Below are positions 1 to 7,719 of a stretch of DNA of 64,000 nt, in pieces. Numbering within the stretch: the first letter of the stretch is position 1; the number at the start of each line of letters is the position of its first letter. Origin of the DNA: Deferribacteraceae bacterium UBA6793 (lineage in GTDB: Bacteria > Chrysiogenota > Deferribacteres > Deferribacterales > Geovibrionaceae); the NCBI GenBank assembly GCA_002452405.1, contig DKFP01000011.1, forward strand, positions 22,312-86,311. Direction: 5' to 3'. The notes under the pieces are model-generated. The model had not been told where the DNA came from, made no database searches, and saw only the letters and a list, made by a program, of their open reading frames with translations. The position numbers and the translations under genes are program-made.

Positions 1-446
1 GGAACGTCTCTTTCATCGTGGGCGATTCGAAGAAGCTCATTCCAGAATTTCTGGCGGATATGAAAAAGCAGGGGAAGCGTCTGGATTTTATCCTCATTGA
101 CGGCGACCACAGCGAGAACGGGGTCAGAACAGATATCAATAACATTCTTAAATACTATGTTCCCGAATCTGAGCTTTTTCTGGTATGTCACGACTCCTTT
201 AATCCGTCGTGCAGAAAGGGGATTGTGGGCGCCGAATGGAAAGACTGCCCGTATGTGGATATGGTAGAGGTGGATTTTGTGCCGGGAGTGTACCACTATG
301 AAGCGTTTGATACTGCCAAGCCGAAATCTATGTGGGGCGGTTTGACCGTTGCGAGACTTCTGCCTGAAAAAAGACAGGGGGAGCTTACGGTGCATCAGTC
401 CCAGAAGGGGCTTTTCGATGCCGTACATAAAGATTCAATAAGCTGA
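1..446 (+). CDS. Class I SAM-dependent methyltransferase (Methyltransf_24-like), 5'-truncated
   Basis: The reading frame is open from base 3, upstream of an internal GTG at 18, so the gene begins outside the window and only about 147 C-terminal residues are present. The segment FILIDGDHSENGVRTDI is the strand-loop with acidic residues typical of Methyltransf_24 and cephalosporin-hydroxylase-like Rossmann methyltransferases, followed by a conserved HDS. The SAM-binding glycine loop would lie in the missing part. The acceptor is unknown. It ends two bases before the stop of the convergent GT2 gene and belongs to the glycan island, so a sugar or glycopeptide acceptor is likely by context. Family call is fairly secure, the substrate is not. 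Confidence 0.7.
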   Translation, partial: NVSFIVGDSKKLIPEFLADMKKQGKRLDFILIDGDHSENGVRTDINNILKYYVPESELFLVCHDSFNPSCRKGIVGAEWKDCPYVDMVEVDFVPGVYHYEAFDTAKPKSMWGGLTVARLLPEKRQGELTVHQSQKGLFDAVHKDSIS

Positions 447-448
447 TA

Positions 449-1888
449 TTATTCTATAAAATTAAGTCTTAACAGCTGAACGTCGGGGTTGTCTTCCAAT
501 CTGCCGTTCAGGTTCTGCCTTTTGCCGCATATGACAAAATCGGTGCTGCTTGCGCAGTTTGAAAGGAAATCCGTTGTATTGACTATTTTTATCCCTTCAA
601 ACTCCTTTTGCCCGCAGTCGTCTATTATGAAATATTCCTTTTCCGGCAGGGCTCTTTTCATAAACTCCATGACCTTCCGCCCTGAAAGTCCTATGCCGAA
701 AACCGCAACCTGTCCGGCGGCGGATATCTGTCCGATGCTGTGAATAACCTCTTTCGGGGTTTTTCTCGATACGTTGTGGGCAACTCTGAGTATCTGCACA
801 TCAAAGCCTTTGCACAGCGCACTGATATGGTTTACGGAGCGGTCGATGTCCAGAGTGTTGCTTTCGTTTATCATAAAGCTGTATCTGCCGTCTTTGTGTC
901 TGTTCATAAGTTCTTTAAGCATGGCGTCGTTCACCACGGGGATATTCAGGAAGGTCTGCTGCGTCTTGTACAGATCACTGTCCAGTATGAAATCAATTTT
1001 CCTGCCGACGTTGACTATGATTGCGTTGTTATATGACATTGCTGATTTTGAACCGCACACAACAAGATAATCCGGTGTGAAATTTTTTATTCTGTTTCGC
1101 AGGTAACGTACTTTTGCCTTCAGCCTGCGCCTGTCGCTGATATATGATTCTCTCTTCTTTATTATATCGGCATCGTCCGTGGGGTGGAGCTTGTATATGA
1201 TGTTGGTCATCCGCACTATGTTTTTTATCTGCACCTGCGGGTGGCTGATGTTGTCGGGAGTTATCCTGTGCCTGTGTTCGTGGGTAAAAACCGGAACATG
1301 CGGTATATCGAAATGTTTTGACAACTGAAGAACGAAGTCCCAATCGACATATGCCTTTAACCTGTTATTGAACATTCCGGCGGTTTCAAGTGCCGTTTTA
1401 CGGTGGGCAAGGATATTCATGTTTATGAAGTTGTTGTAATACAGGTCTGTCAGTGGTCTGGGGGCGGGTGACATGTGCCTTTTGTGAAGCACCTCTCCGT
1501 ATTCGTTTTCAACACAGTAATACTGTGCCGTATAACATGCCGCCGCCTCGGTGTTTTCGCTGAAAAAATCGGCGACTGTTGCGAAGTGGTTTTCAAGGTA
1601 AAGGTCGTCGTCGTCAAGATAGCAGATTATATCGCCTGTGGCGCGCTCCAGAGCAAAGTTACGCGAACCGGATCTGCCCAGATTCTTTTTGCTTTCGTAA
1701 TATTTCAGCCTGCTGTCGGCAAAGCCTTCTACAATGTCTTTGGCGCTTTCGCCCCCGTCGTTCACTATGATATGTTCAAAATTCGGGTAGGTCTGTGCCA
1801 GTACGGATTCAATTGCTCGTTTTAACAGAGTTCTCCGGTTAAATGTCGGGGTTATTACGGATATTTTCAGCTCAGGTTTGTTGTTCAT
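449..1888 (-). CDS. Family 2 glycosyltransferase with two C-terminal Rossmann-like modules
   Basis: A 479-residue protein. Residues 9-230 form a GT2 (GT-A fold) domain: SVITPTFNR at the N-terminus, IIVNDGG near 40, and the metal/nucleotide-sugar motif LDDDD at 91-95. No membrane segment is seen. Residues 394-479 form a module found on four other proteins of this island: VAVFGIGLSG (GxGxxG-type loop), IIDD, VICGKRQNLN and a final LLRLNFIE. Residues 275-370 look like a second, degenerate copy (YLVVCGSKSA, FILDSD, FMINESNTLD). It lies seven bases after the GT4 gene and is probably cotranscribed with it. The start ATG at 1888 is consistent with the GT2 N-terminus. Donor and acceptor sugars cannot be read from sequence. 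Confidence 0.88.
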   Translation of the reverse strand: MNNKPELKISVITPTFNRRTLLKRAIESVLAQTYPNFEHIIVNDGGESAKDIVEGFADSRLKYYESKKNLGRSGSRNFALERATGDIICYLDDDDLYLENHFATVADFFSENTEAAACYTAQYYCVENEYGEVLHKRHMSPAPRPLTDLYYNNFINMNILAHRKTALETAGMFNNRLKAYVDWDFVLQLSKHFDIPHVPVFTHEHRHRITPDNISHPQVQIKNIVRMTNIIYKLHPTDDADIIKKRESYISDRRRLKAKVRYLRNRIKNFTPDYLVVCGSKSAMSYNNAIIVNVGRKIDFILDSDLYKTQQTFLNIPVVNDAMLKELMNRHKDGRYSFMINESNTLDIDRSVNHISALCKGFDVQILRVAHNVSRKTPKEVIHSIGQISAAGQVAVFGIGLSGRKVMEFMKRALPEKEYFIIDDCGQKEFEGIKIVNTTDFLSNCASSTDFVICGKRQNLNGRLEDNPDVQLLRLNFIE

Positions 1889-1895
1889 TATTATC

Positions 1896-3407
1896 TCATA
1901 TCAGATACGGTGAAAGCGCAAAAACTTTTGAAGTTATACTGACTTCATTATCGACCTTTTTTCTGAGGAGTTCAAAATTTTCTTTACTGGCGACTGTCAG
2001 CAGAAAAACTATTTTTTTGCCTTTGTTGTCGGATATAAGTTTGCCAAACGGGATTGTGTCCTGCCCCATAAAGGTTTTTACGTTGTCGTCAACGATGAAG
2101 CTGATTCTGTCTTTCAATCCTGAGCGTACAATGAAATCCCAGTGAAGGGTGAGACCGTATCCGGCTCCGAGAAGAACGAAGATGCTGTCCTGGTTCTCCT
2201 CGATAATCCTCTTTATCCTGTTGGAATTGGAATATTCCGGATTTCTTTTTTCATGTTCCTCAAGTGCGCGTGCGGCGGCTTCGTCAGTGATATTCATCTC
2301 TGCTGACAGCAGAATATTTCTGAGCTTGTCTATAGATGTGCGGATGTCGAATTTTACGCTGTTCAGTTCCAGACTGCGCAGCCCCATTTTGCTGCGTGTT
2401 TCTGGAGATCGGGCGAGGCTGATAATATGTTCCGCCATACCCTGCGCGTCCCCTTCCTGAACAAGAAATCCGTTCTCTCCGTGGATGACGGCTTCCGGAA
2501 TTCCTTCGTGTACGGTGGCTATAACGGGAAGTCCGCTGAGAGACGCTTCAAGAATGGAGTTCGGCAGCCCTTCGCTGTCTCCTGTTTCAGGACATTTTAT
2601 GGAGTGCTGAATATACACGTCGGCCGCGGCAAGTTCGTTCATGACCTGTTCGTGGGGTATTGAACCTGTGAAGCGGACAACATCCTCCAGTCCGTTATCA
2701 GCCGCAAACGCCTTAGACCTTTCCAGAAGATTATCCTTTGCGTGGTATTCTGTGGTGTCGCCTATCATCACCAGTTCGATGTTCTTCTCCTGCTGATAAG
2801 CGATTCTGAACGCTTCAAGGAGTATCAGCGGAGCTTTTTTTGAAACGAATCTTCCTATGAAAAGAAATCGGCATCGTCCGTCTTCGCGCGGTGCGAGTGG
2901 TTTCAGTTTCTCTTTGTTCACTCCGTAATAGTTGACATAAAGCCTGTCCGCAGGAATACCGTGCGCCGCCAGTCTGTTTTTCATAACCTCCGAAACGGCT
3001 ATGAAGCCGCTGCATACGGAAGCTGTCCAGTTATAAAATCCGACTACGTTTTCATTGTTGAGCATCTGCGATGCGTCATATCCGTGGAAATGCAGGATCA
3101 GTGGAAGTTTCAGTCTTCGCAGGTTCAGTTCGGCTATGGCTGTGAACGTATTGGGAAATTCGATAAGAAGATGGGTGACTTTTTGCTGACAGAGAAAATC
3201 ACACAGCCTGTCTTCATCTTCCTGTGAATATTTCGCCCATAAGCCGGTTTGTTTCAGTTCAAGTATCGGCGTGTTCGGCAGATGCCATCTGTCGCCTATC
3301 TTAGAAGTTATTACTACAGTGTTTTCGGGAGCGAGAAAGAGTATGTGATTATGGATGAAAGTTTCAGAATATGCCCCGACCTGAGGTAGAAATAAAGCAA
3401 GTTTCAC
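1896..3407 (-). CDS. Family 4 glycosyltransferase with C-terminal Rossmann-like module
   Basis: A 503-residue GT-B enzyme. The N-terminal domain opens with KLALFLPQVGAYSETFIHNH. The C-terminal GT4 nucleotide-sugar domain shows FIGRFVSKKAPLILLEAF, GSIPHEQV and the EGLPNSILEASLSGLPVIAT segment with the conserved E-x7-E spacing of retaining GT4 enzymes. After the catalytic part a linker leads to residues 409-503, a divergent copy of the island's shared module (FVLLGAGYG, FIVDDN). Cytoplasmic by prediction. First gene of a two-gene minus-strand operon with the GT2, transcribed from a promoter at 3435-3464. Confidence 0.88.
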   Translation of the reverse strand: MKLALFLPQVGAYSETFIHNHILFLAPENTVVITSKIGDRWHLPNTPILELKQTGLWAKYSQEDEDRLCDFLCQQKVTHLLIEFPNTFTAIAELNLRRLKLPLILHFHGYDASQMLNNENVVGFYNWTASVCSGFIAVSEVMKNRLAAHGIPADRLYVNYYGVNKEKLKPLAPREDGRCRFLFIGRFVSKKAPLILLEAFRIAYQQEKNIELVMIGDTTEYHAKDNLLERSKAFAADNGLEDVVRFTGSIPHEQVMNELAAADVYIQHSIKCPETGDSEGLPNSILEASLSGLPVIATVHEGIPEAVIHGENGFLVQEGDAQGMAEHIISLARSPETRSKMGLRSLELNSVKFDIRTSIDKLRNILLSAEMNITDEAAARALEEHEKRNPEYSNSNRIKRIIEENQDSIFVLLGAGYGLTLHWDFIVRSGLKDRISFIVDDNVKTFMGQDTIPFGKLISDNKGKKIVFLLTVASKENFELLRKKVDNEVSITSKVFALSPYLI

Positions 3408-3434
3408 GATTTATTCCGCCTTGATGATGATAGA

Positions 3435-3464
3435 ATATTACTTTACGTATTTGTTTATTGTCAA
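3435..3464 (-). promoter_or_regulatory. Predicted sigma-70 promoter for the GT4-GT2 operon
   Basis: On the minus strand TTGACA (complement of 3459-3464) and TAATAT (complement of 3435-3440) are separated by 18 bases, about 28 bases upstream of the GT4 start codon. The -35 is perfect and the -10 is close to consensus. It sits in the 142-base divergent space shared with the large plus-strand operon. Confidence 0.5.
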
Positions 3465-3549
3465 GAGCAATATCCGACATGCAATATTGACAAAAACTAT
3501 GTAGATAGTTTACTTTAAAAAGAATAATCAATCACAGCAGGTGCGTTTT

Positions 3550-6504
3550 ATGTCTAAATATCTTGATATGTGCCGCCGTAACGAATTTCAGGCACTGATG
3601 ACGGACATGAACAGCGGTTTTGATGCTTTTATTCAGTCAGAACATGTTAAAGAAGTTCTTTTTATCCTGAAAGAGCAGCTTATCCTTAAAGATATGTCGG
3701 AGAATCGGTTTAACTTTGAGTACATAAGGTTGTCGCTTCATCTGCTGCGCCATGATATCAGGGTTGATAAAAGCAGTCTGGATACGCCCCTCAGCAAAGA
3801 ATTGCAGAGAAGATACAGCGAAATAAAGGATTTCAGCGGTCACAATGCAAAGCTGAACTATGCGCTGATGATTTTCGTGCATGACATTTTTCGCGGTAAC
3901 GGAAAAACAGCGAAAGAGAACCTCCTTTGCAGAATAACCGATCTGAACACGAACAGCTTTGTACAGAATAACGACCAGCTCAGAATGTATCTGAATATCA
4001 TAAAATCTCTTTTTACACTGACCGAAACGGTGGATATCCTTATCGAAAATGTTTTCAGAGGGAGCTTCTGGCAGAAGGAGATTATGGTTCAGAAAGCCAA
4101 TTTCCTATGGGTGTCGAATATCCTGTGGGTATGTTTCGGTGTCGACATGGAGTTTCTACGTCTGAGGGACGTCTGGCTGGATCTTTTCCGCAAAGCCATA
4201 GCGAAAAACAAAACCGAGCTCGTCTTTTTCATGCACTTCCCGCTGTCACACGTCTTTCTGAATCTGATGAACACTCAGGAGGGTATGAGACAGTTTAACG
4301 CGGACGTTGAGATCCCTCTGTCTGCATATATCCGCGAAAAAGTTATCCCTGAATACGGGCTGAAACCTGTGGAAAAGATGAAGGACTGTTCCGGAAAAAA
4401 GAGGATAGCATTCGTTCCGGACAGAGTGGTAAAGAACGCACCGTTCAAACTTCTGTACTCTCTTTTGTATGAACTGAAAAAGCAGACAGACCACGAACTG
4501 TTTGTCTATGACCTTGAAACCATAGAAAAAAGTCCCTCCGACCCTGAAATGATCAGGATAATAGAGGAGCTTGGCGTAAAATACGTCAGCAATCACCGCA
4601 TCATAACCGACAGCGGCAGCGGACACTATTACAGCCATTTCAACAAAGCTGTCAGGCTCAGGGAGAGGATAGTTGCTGACGGTATAGATATTCTGGTTTC
4701 CATGAACAACAGGGAACAGTATAACCTTTTGCTGGCGTCAAGAACTGCGCCGGTCCAGATATACTGGTGCCACGGCAATTTCGAATTTGACATCGACGGA
4801 ATGGATAGGAGAATTACCCATATCCCACAGGGGCTTATGCAGGAGAATCAGCTTGAGTACGAGAGGTTCAGGCTGAGACAGCATATGCTTTTCATGGAAG
4901 CGGATATCAGAGCTGCGAAGATACAGGCGGACATCATCAGAGGAAACTACCCGCAGGGGAAGGTGATTCTGGGGAGTATCGGTCGCCTGATAAAGCTGGA
5001 GGGCGAGGGCTGTATAGAGAAGACGGCGGAGATAATGCTTAAAAATCCCGACACAATTTATCTTGCGTGCGGGCACGGTGAATCTGCCAAAATAGTTGCC
5101 AAAGCTAAGGAGTACGGATTGGAAGACCGCTTCTTTTTCACATCATGGGTTGACCCGCAGATATACTGCCATGTGATAGACGTTTACATGAACACTTTTC
5201 CCAATCCCAGCGGCGAATCAATGTCTGAATATCTCTATTACAACAATAATACCGGAGCAGTGACCGATATCTCGGATTTAACAGCCTACTCTGAAACTGC
5301 CGGATTTTTCATTGAGTTCACAAAGAAATACGGCAGAGAGAATTTACGGATGCGCTTTAAGCTGTCGGAGAACGACGAAGAGCGGTTCAATCTTCAGGCT
5401 GATTCTGCAAATCCTGTCTGGAACAGCCTGAAAACGAGGGCAGACGAAATGCGCAAAACGCTTCCTGTTGGTAAAATGACTGTGGGATGTGTGCTTTTGT
5501 CGGAGAATATTCCCGATTTTTTCCCGCGTCTTGTTGAAGAAACCATGAAAAAGACGCAGCTGTGCGTTTTTGTTTTTATAATTCCCCATTACCTGAAAGA
5601 TTATGAAGCGGACATCCGCGGCAGGTTCGTCGACGGCGTTTTCCTCTTCGCGGAGGACGACCCGTTCGTTGCAAATTTCCTGCTGGACATATATCTTGAC
5701 GGTAACAGCATATCAAGAATGTTCCGCATTGAGCCGGGTGGAAATGTGAAGAGCGCGGTTTGTCTGTCCGACGGTAAATCAGTTGATAAGTACTCCGACC
5801 TCGTTATCAAAAGTGTGGTGCACCTGAAATATAATTACAGTGAAGTGACCTGCGGCGATTTCTTCAGAAAGTCAGAGAGAACGGACAATATGGGGATATC
5901 GGTATATCTGAAAAAAGATTCGTCTTTCAGAAGCATCGCAGGAGAATTTTTTAAAGCGCACCCCACGGCGGTGCTGAATATCAGCCGTGATGCGCTTGAC
6001 GCCGAACAGGAGTTGATTTCCGCACTGCCGGAATCGCAGGTCAGAATATACGATTTTGCAGAGGATGCCAAATACTCTTCAGATATATTGATTTATGACG
6101 ATGTTGAAACTGTGAACAAAAGTCTCGTCGCCATGCATAATATCTGCCGTGTCTACCTTTGGGCTCACAGGGAAAAGACTTTAAGCGAGGTCATGTCTTT
6201 AGAGTATTTCCAAAGGGATGCGGAGCTGGTTAAAACGCTGCTGCACATTGAAAAACTCCCTGACGACAATTTTGAAATATACAGGGCGCTGTATGGTGAC
6301 TGTTTCAGTAATGATAAAGAGCTTAAAGAATATTTTTACAGGACAGTAACAGGGTTGGACTATCTGGTAAGTCAGCTCGGATATGAAACTGACAACCACG
6401 AACTCTGCCGGAGAAAAAAGATATACCGCAGGCTTCTTGATGTTTACAGAAGACCGACGGAATATAAGGATGCCAAAGGACAATTCGACTGCATACTGAG
6501 GTGA
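3550..6504 (+). CDS. Large GT41-like (O-GlcNAc transferase/HMW1C-type) glycosyltransferase with unknown C-terminal domain
   Basis: About 984 residues from ATG 3550. I prefer this to GTG 3541 because AGGTG at 3537-3541 is well placed as its ribosome-binding site. The first 280 residues are alpha-helical and unrecognised. Residues 290-620 look like a GT-B catalytic core of the SPINDLY/OGT/HMW1C class: YWCHGNFEFD near 401, GSIGRLIKLEGEG near 475, YLACGHGES near 506, and FPNPSGESMSEYLYYNN near 547, the last resembling the donor-phosphate loop. Residues 638-984 are a further domain I do not recognise. It heads an operon running to 12353. Candidate role: protein or flagellin glycosylation. Family call moderately sure, target unknown. 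Confidence 0.65.
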   Translation: MSKYLDMCRRNEFQALMTDMNSGFDAFIQSEHVKEVLFILKEQLILKDMSENRFNFEYIRLSLHLLRHDIRVDKSSLDTPLSKELQRRYSEIKDFSGHNAKLNYALMIFVHDIFRGNGKTAKENLLCRITDLNTNSFVQNNDQLRMYLNIIKSLFTLTETVDILIENVFRGSFWQKEIMVQKANFLWVSNILWVCFGVDMEFLRLRDVWLDLFRKAIAKNKTELVFFMHFPLSHVFLNLMNTQEGMRQFNADVEIPLSAYIREKVIPEYGLKPVEKMKDCSGKKRIAFVPDRVVKNAPFKLLYSLLYELKKQTDHELFVYDLETIEKSPSDPEMIRIIEELGVKYVSNHRIITDSGSGHYYSHFNKAVRLRERIVADGIDILVSMNNREQYNLLLASRTAPVQIYWCHGNFEFDIDGMDRRITHIPQGLMQENQLEYERFRLRQHMLFMEADIRAAKIQADIIRGNYPQGKVILGSIGRLIKLEGEGCIEKTAEIMLKNPDTIYLACGHGESAKIVAKAKEYGLEDRFFFTSWVDPQIYCHVIDVYMNTFPNPSGESMSEYLYYNNNTGAVTDISDLTAYSETAGFFIEFTKKYGRENLRMRFKLSENDEERFNLQADSANPVWNSLKTRADEMRKTLPVGKMTVGCVLLSENIPDFFPRLVEETMKKTQLCVFVFIIPHYLKDYEADIRGRFVDGVFLFAEDDPFVANFLLDIYLDGNSISRMFRIEPGGNVKSAVCLSDGKSVDKYSDLVIKSVVHLKYNYSEVTCGDFFRKSERTDNMGISVYLKKDSSFRSIAGEFFKAHPTAVLNISRDALDAEQELISALPESQVRIYDFAEDAKYSSDILIYDDVETVNKSLVAMHNICRVYLWAHREKTLSEVMSLEYFQRDAELVKTLLHIEKLPDDNFEIYRALYGDCFSNDKELKEYFYRTVTGLDYLVSQLGYETDNHELCRRKKIYRRLLDVYRRPTEYKDAKGQFDCILR

Positions 6505-6506
6505 AC

Positions 6507-7097
6507 ATGCCCGTTGTAAACGATTATCTCAATTCCATGTACAGACATATCCATAAAACAAAGAATTACGGTCAGAATTCCGCAACGTTTATTAATATGA
6601 TACGCCTTCTTATGGAGGATATTGCACCGAAAAGCATACTGGATTACGGGTGCGGGCAGAGCAGACTTGCAGACCTGATGCGCGAACATTCAAATGCGGA
6701 AGCTCACAGGTACGACCCTGCCATAGACGGGATAAACTCAATTCCTCTCGATAAATACGACTTTATAACATGCACGGACGTTATGGAGCATGTAGTCGAA
6801 GAAGACTGCCGCAAGGTGGTTGGAGAACTGGCGGCGCTTAGCCGGAATGTATTTTTTCATATCTCAACGAGACCTGCGGGGGAAATTTTGCCGGACGGTC
6901 AAAACGCACATTGCACTGTGAGGAACACAAAGTGGTGGCTCGGACTGATAACAGAGTATTTTCCGGATGCGGAGGTCATTTTTGATGAATACGGCAACGG
7001 CTGCGGGATCATCACATGGAAGTCTGTACACAAATACATTTTTCAGGAAATATATTATGGAATACGTCATATACAAGTCTGTATCCGACCTGAATAA
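6507..7097 (+). CDS. Class I SAM-dependent methyltransferase
   Basis: 196 residues from ATG 6507, two bases after the stop of the GT41-like gene, with GAGGTG just upstream; the in-frame GTG at 6501 has no ribosome-binding site. SAM-binding motif ILDYGCGQSRLADLM near residue 40, acidic strand HRYDPAIDG, then FITCTDVMEHV, the usual D-x-hEHh of Methyltransf_11/25 families. The C-terminus is short and lacks an obvious substrate cap. It overlaps the next gene by 41 bases, implying translational coupling. Likely methylates a sugar or glycan precursor, by context only. Confidence 0.8.
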   Translation: MPVVNDYLNSMYRHIHKTKNYGQNSATFINMIRLLMEDIAPKSILDYGCGQSRLADLMREHSNAEAHRYDPAIDGINSIPLDKYDFITCTDVMEHVVEEDCRKVVGELAALSRNVFFHISTRPAGEILPDGQNAHCTVRNTKWWLGLITEYFPDAEVIFDEYGNGCGIITWKSVHKYIFQEIYYGIRHIQVCIRPE

Positions 7098-7719
7098 TGA
7101 CATAGCAAGGCTGAAAAGCGAACGTGTCTCTGCCGCTGCGGAAATTGGAAAACATTACAGTAAAGACCTTTCGGAGCATTTCGAAATAATAAGAAAAGAT
7201 TTTACAGGCAGATCGGCTCTTGCCTATGAAACGGCAAGGATGATAGTTTTTCTGCGCCGCAATATGGATACGGACGTCAATTCGGCACTCTTTCTGCACA
7301 TAGCAAGAGAACACAGCGGGCACATCTGCAAAGAGATGAACCTTCGCTGGCTGGTCTCCGTTATGGATACTCTGGCGGATTTCGGCGACGCGGAGGAATC
7401 GGCTTCAGCTCTTCTGCTCTCCTGTATGGTGAATTTTATTAAGCTCTCCGAAACGGAGAAGAAGTTTTTTTATACGGAAAATTTATCACCTCTGAAAGAT
7501 GAGGACGGGCATATATATCCTTTATTCGACGGACTGACCCACTTCAAAACCGTAAGCGGCGATATGGTGAGAAATCTTTTCGGGCGTATAAGCAAAAAAA
7601 TGCGGCAGCCCCATATGCTCGAATATTATACTGAAATTAAGAACAGACTGCTGTCGGAGAAGAACCGTCTCGGCAGGTTCAATGAAACCCATAAAAATCT
7701 GCTTGGGGAAAGAAAATGA
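7057..7719 (+). CDS. Conserved-looking protein of unknown function, mostly helical
   Basis: 220 residues from ATG 7057, which has AGGAAA six bases upstream; upstream starts in the same frame lie deep inside the methyltransferase gene. No family recognised. It is rich in Lys, Glu, Arg and Leu, with predicted long helices, no signal peptide and no membrane segment. It overlaps both neighbours (41 bases upstream, ATGA downstream), so it is made with the methyltransferase and the radical-SAM fusion and may be a structural partner of one of them. That is inference from gene order. Confidence 0.6.
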   Translation: MEYVIYKSVSDLNNDIARLKSERVSAAAEIGKHYSKDLSEHFEIIRKDFTGRSALAYETARMIVFLRRNMDTDVNSALFLHIAREHSGHICKEMNLRWLVSVMDTLADFGDAEESASALLLSCMVNFIKLSETEKKFFYTENLSPLKDEDGHIYPLFDGLTHFKTVSGDMVRNLFGRISKKMRQPHMLEYYTEIKNRLLSEKNRLGRFNETHKNLLGERK

